Positions 30,401-64,000 of a stretch of 64,000 nt of DNA are shown piece by piece. The position numbers were made by a program, and so were the translations under genes. The stretch covers positions 42,880,424 through 42,944,423 of the forward strand of contig NC_054881.1 in assembly GCF_018320785.1 (NCBI RefSeq). Reading direction: 5' to 3'. Numbering within the stretch: position 1 is the first letter of the stretch; the number at the start of each line of letters is the position of its first letter. The stretch comes from Cheilinus undulatus (lineage: Eukaryota > Chordata > Actinopteri > Labriformes > Labridae). The notes under the pieces are model-generated. The model saw only the letters and a program-made list of their open reading frames with translations, searched no databases and had not been told where the DNA came from.

Positions 30401-33400
30401 TCTCTGTGAATAAATCTGAATATAAAAACTAGTCTGCACTCTCTTTAGAGGAATAGACGACAAAAACGACAACATTTAAGACTTTTGGATACTTTTTAAA
30501 TACCTTCATCTTAACTGAATTTATCTACTTTAATTCTTTTTAAACTCTGTGGACATCCTGTTTCAGTCACATCAGTGCTCCACTCCAGTTTTCTTTAAAA
30601 CCATGATTGTGACCTAATGAGGGAGAAAAGCGGTTAAAATGCCTGTCTGTGTTATTATATATTCCAGCAAATTCTGAGCAGTGAAGCCTGCAGTACGCGG
30701 TAACAGGAACGCTGAATTTTCCAGAGGGACCTGGAAATGACGGAGGACCTCCACGTCACACCGGAGGTCGGACGAGCGCCGCCACATCTCGTCTTACCGG
30801 AAGTCATTTGAACTGACTGTCTTCTTTGTTGTTTTCTTCGTGCATCGCCGCCGTGTTCGCCACATAAGGAAATATAAGCAGACGAAAAATATGTGACTTT
30901 TCAGCTCAACAAGCACAGCGATTACATAACATTCATTTTAATGAATCGATTGATCCAAATTCAAGTATCACTGGATGTTAATGGATCATTTAATAAATAA
31001 TCTATATTAAATATTAACTGATAGTGAAATATAAGTATACATTAATAAGTCGTACATCGTTTTTTGTGCAAACGGTCCATTTTGGCCTAAGTGGTCTGGC
31101 ACAATAAACGCTGAACCAGAAGTACTTAATATACACGTGAAAAAGGCCTTGCTGTGCAAGTTATCAGAATAAAAAGCTCAAATGATCAGATTAACATATA
31201 AATAAATAAATATTTATATATATATGTATGTATATATATGTATATACAAATATATATATATATACGTATATATATATATATAGATTAAAAATAAAAAAAT
31301 CTATACATAGATGAAACTATTATATATAAAATTATTTAATTTTAAATCATGGAGTACATTTTTTCATTTAACTGAGAAAATACAAGAAAGCAGATTCTGC
31401 TTTCATGTTTCACTATCAGTTATTGTTTTAATATGGATCATTTGTGAAATGATTCATTAAAATCCATGGAATCTGGTCATTTGAGCTTTTTACTCTGTAA
31501 ACGTGCACAGTCCTTGTCTACTGAATTGAATGATGTGAATTGTTGCCTCTGACAACATGGCGGTGACGCCGACGTCCGGCCAGCCAGTCGTCCATCACAT
31601 ATTATGTCTGTGCTCAGTGATACGTGAATTAGGATCACAAATCGATTCATTAAAATAAATGCAACGTTATTGCTGTGCTTGTTAACCCGAAAACTCGATA
31701 ATTTTTCGTCTACTTGTATTTCTTTATGTGGCGGACCTGCCTCTATTAACATGGCGGCAACACACAGAGAAAACAACAAAGAAGACGTTCAGTTCAAGTG
31801 AGTTTCTGTATCGGAAGACGAGATATGGCGTTGGTGTCCGACTTCTGGTGTGAAGTGAAGGTCCTCTGATGCATTCAGGTACTCTTGAATTTCACCGCTG
31901 CAGCTGCATGCCCCCGCAGTAATGGCGGCACACGTCTGATTTTATTCTGGTATAAAATCAGCCCCTTTTATAAGATTGCAAACACCTTTAAATGAAAAAT
32001 TAAGTATTGAAAGTGCAACCTGCTCGCCAGAATTACAGAAATATCTGTAAAAATACTAGTTTAATTTTCACGATTTGTCCCCTTTTATATGTCAGATTTG
32101 TATCTTTTAGATTTCAAATTTTAAATTTTGAGTCATATTTTGACCTTTTCAACTCCTTAATTTGGATTTTTAAACCCATATTTTGACTTTTAACTCACGA
32201 TTTCAATTTTTCTTCTCATATTTTGACACTTTAAATTAATATACAGAGCTTAACAAATGTATTAGACCACATTTACCCTAACCAAAGTCAGGTTTATTCC
32301 ACAGCTGGCCTAAATTAACAGCATTGGTAATTACCAAAATCATTTTTGATGTTTCTGCAATGGTTAATACACCAATATGTAGAAGCTCTTTAATCCAAAT
32401 GATATTTTTAATGCTAAAATAGAATTATTACTGTTATCCATGAATTTTCAAATTTACTGATTTACAAAAAAACTGAAAAAAATAGTAAAGCACATTAATA
32501 TTTCTAGATTAATATGTCAGATTATAGTTATTTACTGTCATTCCTGAAGAGAAAAATGAGTTTTAGTGGTTGAATGCTAGGCTTGATTCATTTCTGACTT
32601 CTCAGAGAAGCCCAGTGAGCCGGCTCAAATTTGGGTGAATTCAGTTTGAAATTCCTCCTTCCTGTTCAAAATGGTAAAACGTGGAGAGCTGACTGAAAAT
32701 GAAAGAGTCTGCATTAAAGCACTTCATGATGATGGATGGTTTCTGAGACAGCTATGACAGGTGGTCTAATACATTTGTTAAGCACTGTTTTTTACCTTTT
32801 GTCATATTTTGCCCTTTTAAACTCCCAATTTGTCATATTTTTAACTTTTTAAGTCATCATATTGAATTCTAGCTCATATTTTGACATTTTCAACTCCTTA
32901 TTTTGGCTTTTAATGCCATGTTTTGACCTATCAGACTCACAATTTAAAACATTAAGTCATATTTTGACTTATAGACTCCTGAATTCAAATTTGATCTCAT
33001 ATTTTGACATTTTTAACGTTTGATTTCAAATTTCTCCTTCTCCTTGTCTCTCCTTTTTTAGCAGTGTACTACTACTACAACTACAACGTGCTTTAGATCA
33101 CTCAGAGTGCTGTGAATCTGTGCTGGCTTGATGCATGAAGTAGTGCCACTTAGATGTGTTGGTAATGGAGGAAGTTTTGTAAAAAAGACAGAAAAGTCTG
33201 CAGGCTGATTTCTGGCACTGATTGATGTTGTGAACTGGTGCAATAAGAATAAAGATTTGAACTTCTACTATTTGTAGGATTTTTTAAAAACTCTTGAGTA
33301 GAACCACATCCTCGTCCCGGTCCCTCTGCTCGGTATAAACAGCGCTGTGCTCTGTCGTGTTCGTGAAGCCACAACATTTCGGTGTTGTAATCAGGTGTGT

Positions 33401-33656
33401 TTGTGTTTCTCTCCCAGGTGAGGTTCAGATATTCGACCTGGGCCGCAGGTCTCTGAGACCGGCCGCCACCATCGAGGAGGGACGAGCGGGACACGCTGCC
33501 ACGTGTCTGTCCTTCAACCATCAGAGCCCTCGCCTGCTGGCGGTGGGAAGGACAGACGGGACGGTCGCCGTGTGGCAGCTGAGCAGCGAGTTGACAGAGC
33601 AGGACCCCAGAGAGAGCGGCCAGCTGGAGCAGATAGCCAATCAGGTGGCAGAATGA
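24415..33656 (+). CDS. dync2i2: Dynein-2 intermediate chain 2 (WDR34), WD40 protein
   Basis: Nine coding exons total 1521 nt, giving 506 aa (human WDR34 is about 536). All junctions are GT-AG and the frame closes on a TGA. WDR34 pairs with WDR60 to bind the dynein-2 heavy chain, which powers retrograde intraflagellar transport in cilia; human defects cause short-rib thoracic dysplasia. Residues 1-114 are the N-terminal tail that binds light chains, with [20 protein letters not shown] and [11 protein letters not shown] as landmarks. The rest is a WD40 propeller: [67 protein letters not shown] and [20 protein letters not shown]. The start is supported by [13 protein letters not shown], which aligns with the known N-terminus. 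Confidence 0.96.
24973..25563 (-). mobile_element. hAT-like non-autonomous element, TACTCAAC group, perfect 8-bp duplication
   Basis: Begins CAGCGTTACTCCACC and ends GTTGAATGTCATTG; flanked on both sides by TCCTAGGA. The interior is 'aaaagtggcaaaaatggg' array. It sits in dync2i2 intron 1. Confidence 0.85.
25878..26141 (+). CDS. dync2i2: dync2i2 exon 2
   Basis: Encodes [20 protein letters not shown] through [11 protein letters not shown]: the light-chain-binding tail and the helix leading into the propeller. Confidence 0.95.
26219..26328 (+). CDS. dync2i2: dync2i2 exon 3
   Basis: Encodes [20 protein letters not shown] then [16 protein letters not shown], the first WD40 blade. Confidence 0.95.
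26329..26866 (+). other. dync2i2: dync2i2 intron 3
   Basis: Nothing recognisable beyond AT-rich sequence. Confidence 0.5.
26867..27024 (+). CDS. dync2i2: dync2i2 exon 4
   Basis: Encodes [20 protein letters not shown] then [15 protein letters not shown]. Confidence 0.95.
27031..27205 (+). repeat. GGAT tetranucleotide microsatellite
   Basis: Pure (TGGA)n first, then interrupted by 'tgcatgtata' repeats. The His/Pro/Ser frame on the other strand is a by-product. It lies just after the exon 4 donor. Confidence 0.95.
27378..28078 (+). repeat. 24-bp minisatellite, about 29 copies
   Basis: Unit close to ccacaggtcaggtctgatct then 'tgga', with C/T and A/G variants at fixed sites. Because 24 is divisible by 3 and the unit lacks stops, long frames stay open on both strands (up to 307 codons). 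It lies inside dync2i2 intron 4. Confidence 0.96.
28390..28499 (+). CDS. dync2i2: dync2i2 exon 5
   Basis: Encodes [20 protein letters not shown] then [11 protein letters not shown]; contains a WD dipeptide blade end. Confidence 0.95.
28623..28787 (+). CDS. dync2i2: dync2i2 exon 6
   Basis: Encodes [20 protein letters not shown] then [15 protein letters not shown] to SSSYK; phase 0 at both ends. Confidence 0.95.
29113..29506 (+). mobile_element. Short DNA transposon with GGGGTGCAC inverted ends
   Basis: Begins AGGGGTGCACGATCGATC and ends GGTGCACCCCCAA. Flanks TTTTCTCT and TTTTCTCC are an 8-bp duplication with one mismatch. 'aatcggcgccgatttcc' and 'atcggaatcggc' are internal palindromic motifs. 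It lies in dync2i2 intron 6. Confidence 0.7.
29641..29879 (+). CDS. dync2i2: dync2i2 exon 7
   Basis: Encodes [20 protein letters not shown] then [15 protein letters not shown] to SIHYSPFH. The acceptor is followed at once by CAG, so a one-residue (Gln) NAGNAG variant starting at 29644 is possible. Confidence 0.93.
29947..30104 (+). CDS. dync2i2: dync2i2 exon 8
   Basis: Encodes [20 protein letters not shown] then [18 protein letters not shown]. Confidence 0.95.
30725..31880. mobile_element. Foldback element, long imperfect inverted arms
   Basis: The left arm (about 30725-31195) and right arm (about 31410-31880) pair in reverse complement. Matching blocks include 'gtcttctttgttgttttc', 'ccacataaggaaatataagc' with 'ccacataaagaaatacaag', 'aacaagcacagc', 'ttttaatgaatcgatt' and 'aaaaagctcaaatga'. 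The loop is a TA/TG-rich microsatellite. No coding sequence is seen. Confidence 0.8.
31200..31285 (+). repeat. TA-rich microsatellite in the foldback loop
   Basis: Runs of (TA)n with TG and CG interruptions, placed between the two inverted arms. Confidence 0.85.
32085..33050 (+). mobile_element. Decayed interior of a GGTGTCAAACT-group element
   Basis: 'tattttgaccttttcaactcctta' style phrases recur on both sides of the Tc1-like insert. Neither inverted end can be found. Confidence 0.5.
32244..32787 (+). mobile_element. Deleted Tc1/mariner-like element
   Basis: The 27-bp ends pair almost perfectly: 'cttaacaaatgtattagacc' on the left recurs inverted on the right. A TA precedes the left end. 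An internal 28-codon remnant (32671-32757) reads [20 protein letters not shown] before a stop, like the first helix-turn-helix of Tc1 transposases. Everything downstream is lost, so it can only move in trans, if at all. Confidence 0.75.
33418..33656 (+). CDS. dync2i2: dync2i2 exon 9 with stop
   Basis: Encodes [20 protein letters not shown] then [20 protein letters not shown] to NQVAE and TGA; the last WD40 blade. Confidence 0.95.
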
Positions 33657-33685
33657 GAGTACTCATCTGGTTTAAGTGAAGGTGA

Positions 33686-33691
33686 AATAAA
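33686..33691 (+). terminator. dync2i2: dync2i2 poly(A) signal
   Basis: AATAAA 30 bp after the stop, giving a 3' UTR of only about 50 nt. Confidence 0.7.
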
Positions 33692-33738
33692 ACCACAGAG
33701 AGAGAGAGCGGCGATGGTTCCAGTTCTAACCAGTAGCG

Positions 33739-33744
33739 TTTATT
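33739..33744 (-). terminator. sptan1: sptan1 poly(A) signal candidate
   Basis: AATAAA on the minus strand, about 275 bp after the sptan1 stop. If used, cleavage would fall within about 25 bp of the dync2i2 3' end on the other strand. Confidence 0.55.
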
Positions 33745-34018
33745 AAAGCACACTCAGCTGTTCAGGTGTTGGTACATGTTTGTTAATAGGGTTGTTAAAT
33801 TCATCAAAGCACAACTAAACACGCTAAAACGATCACATTCAGATGCAGACACATCCACTATGCTAGGATGAAGCACACAGATTAGGGCGGAGTTAGCGAG
33901 ATAAATACTACACAGAGTTGTCATAGTGACTAGTGCCACGATCATGCAGTTTCAGCCATGTTTGTGTCCAAGTGTGTGAGGGAAAACGCGTCCCGATTGG
34001 TCACTGGGGGGGCGGGGA

Positions 34019-63964
<29,946 letters not shown>

Positions 63965-64000
63965 CTGCAGAGGACAGAACATTCAGCTACACTGCATCCA

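Larger units (their letters stand above)
30105..33417 (+). other. dync2i2: dync2i2 intron 8, repeat-built
   Basis: The longest intron of the gene. It holds a foldback element (30725-31880), a decayed hAT-like interior (about 32085-33050) and a Tc1-like remnant nested in that. 33060-33417 shows nothing. Confidence 0.6.

Overview
The window is nuclear DNA of a ray-finned fish, probably a teleost. All genes are split by GT-AG introns and are vertebrate orthologues, and the introns are packed with teleost-style non-autonomous DNA transposons, tRNA-derived SINEs and minisatellites. Nothing prokaryotic, viral or organellar is seen. I work from sequence alone; gene names come from recognising the encoded peptides.

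Layout, left to right. (1) 1-11246, minus strand: the 5' end of a PKN-family kinase gene (best read as pkn3). Only a 21-nt first coding exon and an HR1-domain exon are inside; the rest lies to the left. (2) About 11250-12570: a CpG-rich head-to-head promoter region holding a CRE fused to an E-box, CCAAT boxes and a GC box. (3) 12570-19047, plus strand: complete set (SET/TAF-I beta, histone chaperone), 8 coding exons, 271 aa, 3' UTR to about 20000. (4) 20000-24414: intergenic repeats, ending in a promoter that has an RFX X-box, as expected for a ciliary gene. (5) 24415-33656, plus strand: complete dync2i2 (WDR34, dynein-2 intermediate chain), 9 coding exons, 506 aa. (6) 34019-63964, minus strand: the 3' part of sptan1 (alpha-II spectrin), 37 exons covering the SH3 domain, the repeats after it and the EF-hand C-terminus. 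It gives 1542 aa without the two optional exons near the C-terminus, or 1548 aa with the 18-nt one. The 5' part lies to the right. dync2i2 and sptan1 converge tail to tail with almost no spacer.

The genes are not one pathway: a Rho-effector kinase, a nuclear chaperone, a ciliary motor subunit and a membrane-skeleton scaffold. The grouping is a conserved vertebrate neighbourhood (recalled as human 9q34.11: SPTAN1, WDR34, SET, PKN3), which supports the pkn3 call.

The rest is repeat-rich. Two families of hAT-like elements with CAG-type inverted ends and 8-bp target duplications of form nnnTAnnn carry degenerate internal repeats, and several are nested with SINEs or other transposons. A third family has one 453-bp copy with a single core motif and one 1144-bp copy in which a 41-bp unit is amplified to 20 near-identical copies. 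A 1.15-kb foldback element sits in a dync2i2 intron. The most notable gene-level signals are a pair of small alternative sptan1 exons (18 and 63 nt), a diverged calpain/calmodulin control segment spread over tiny sptan1 exons, and the X-box of dync2i2.
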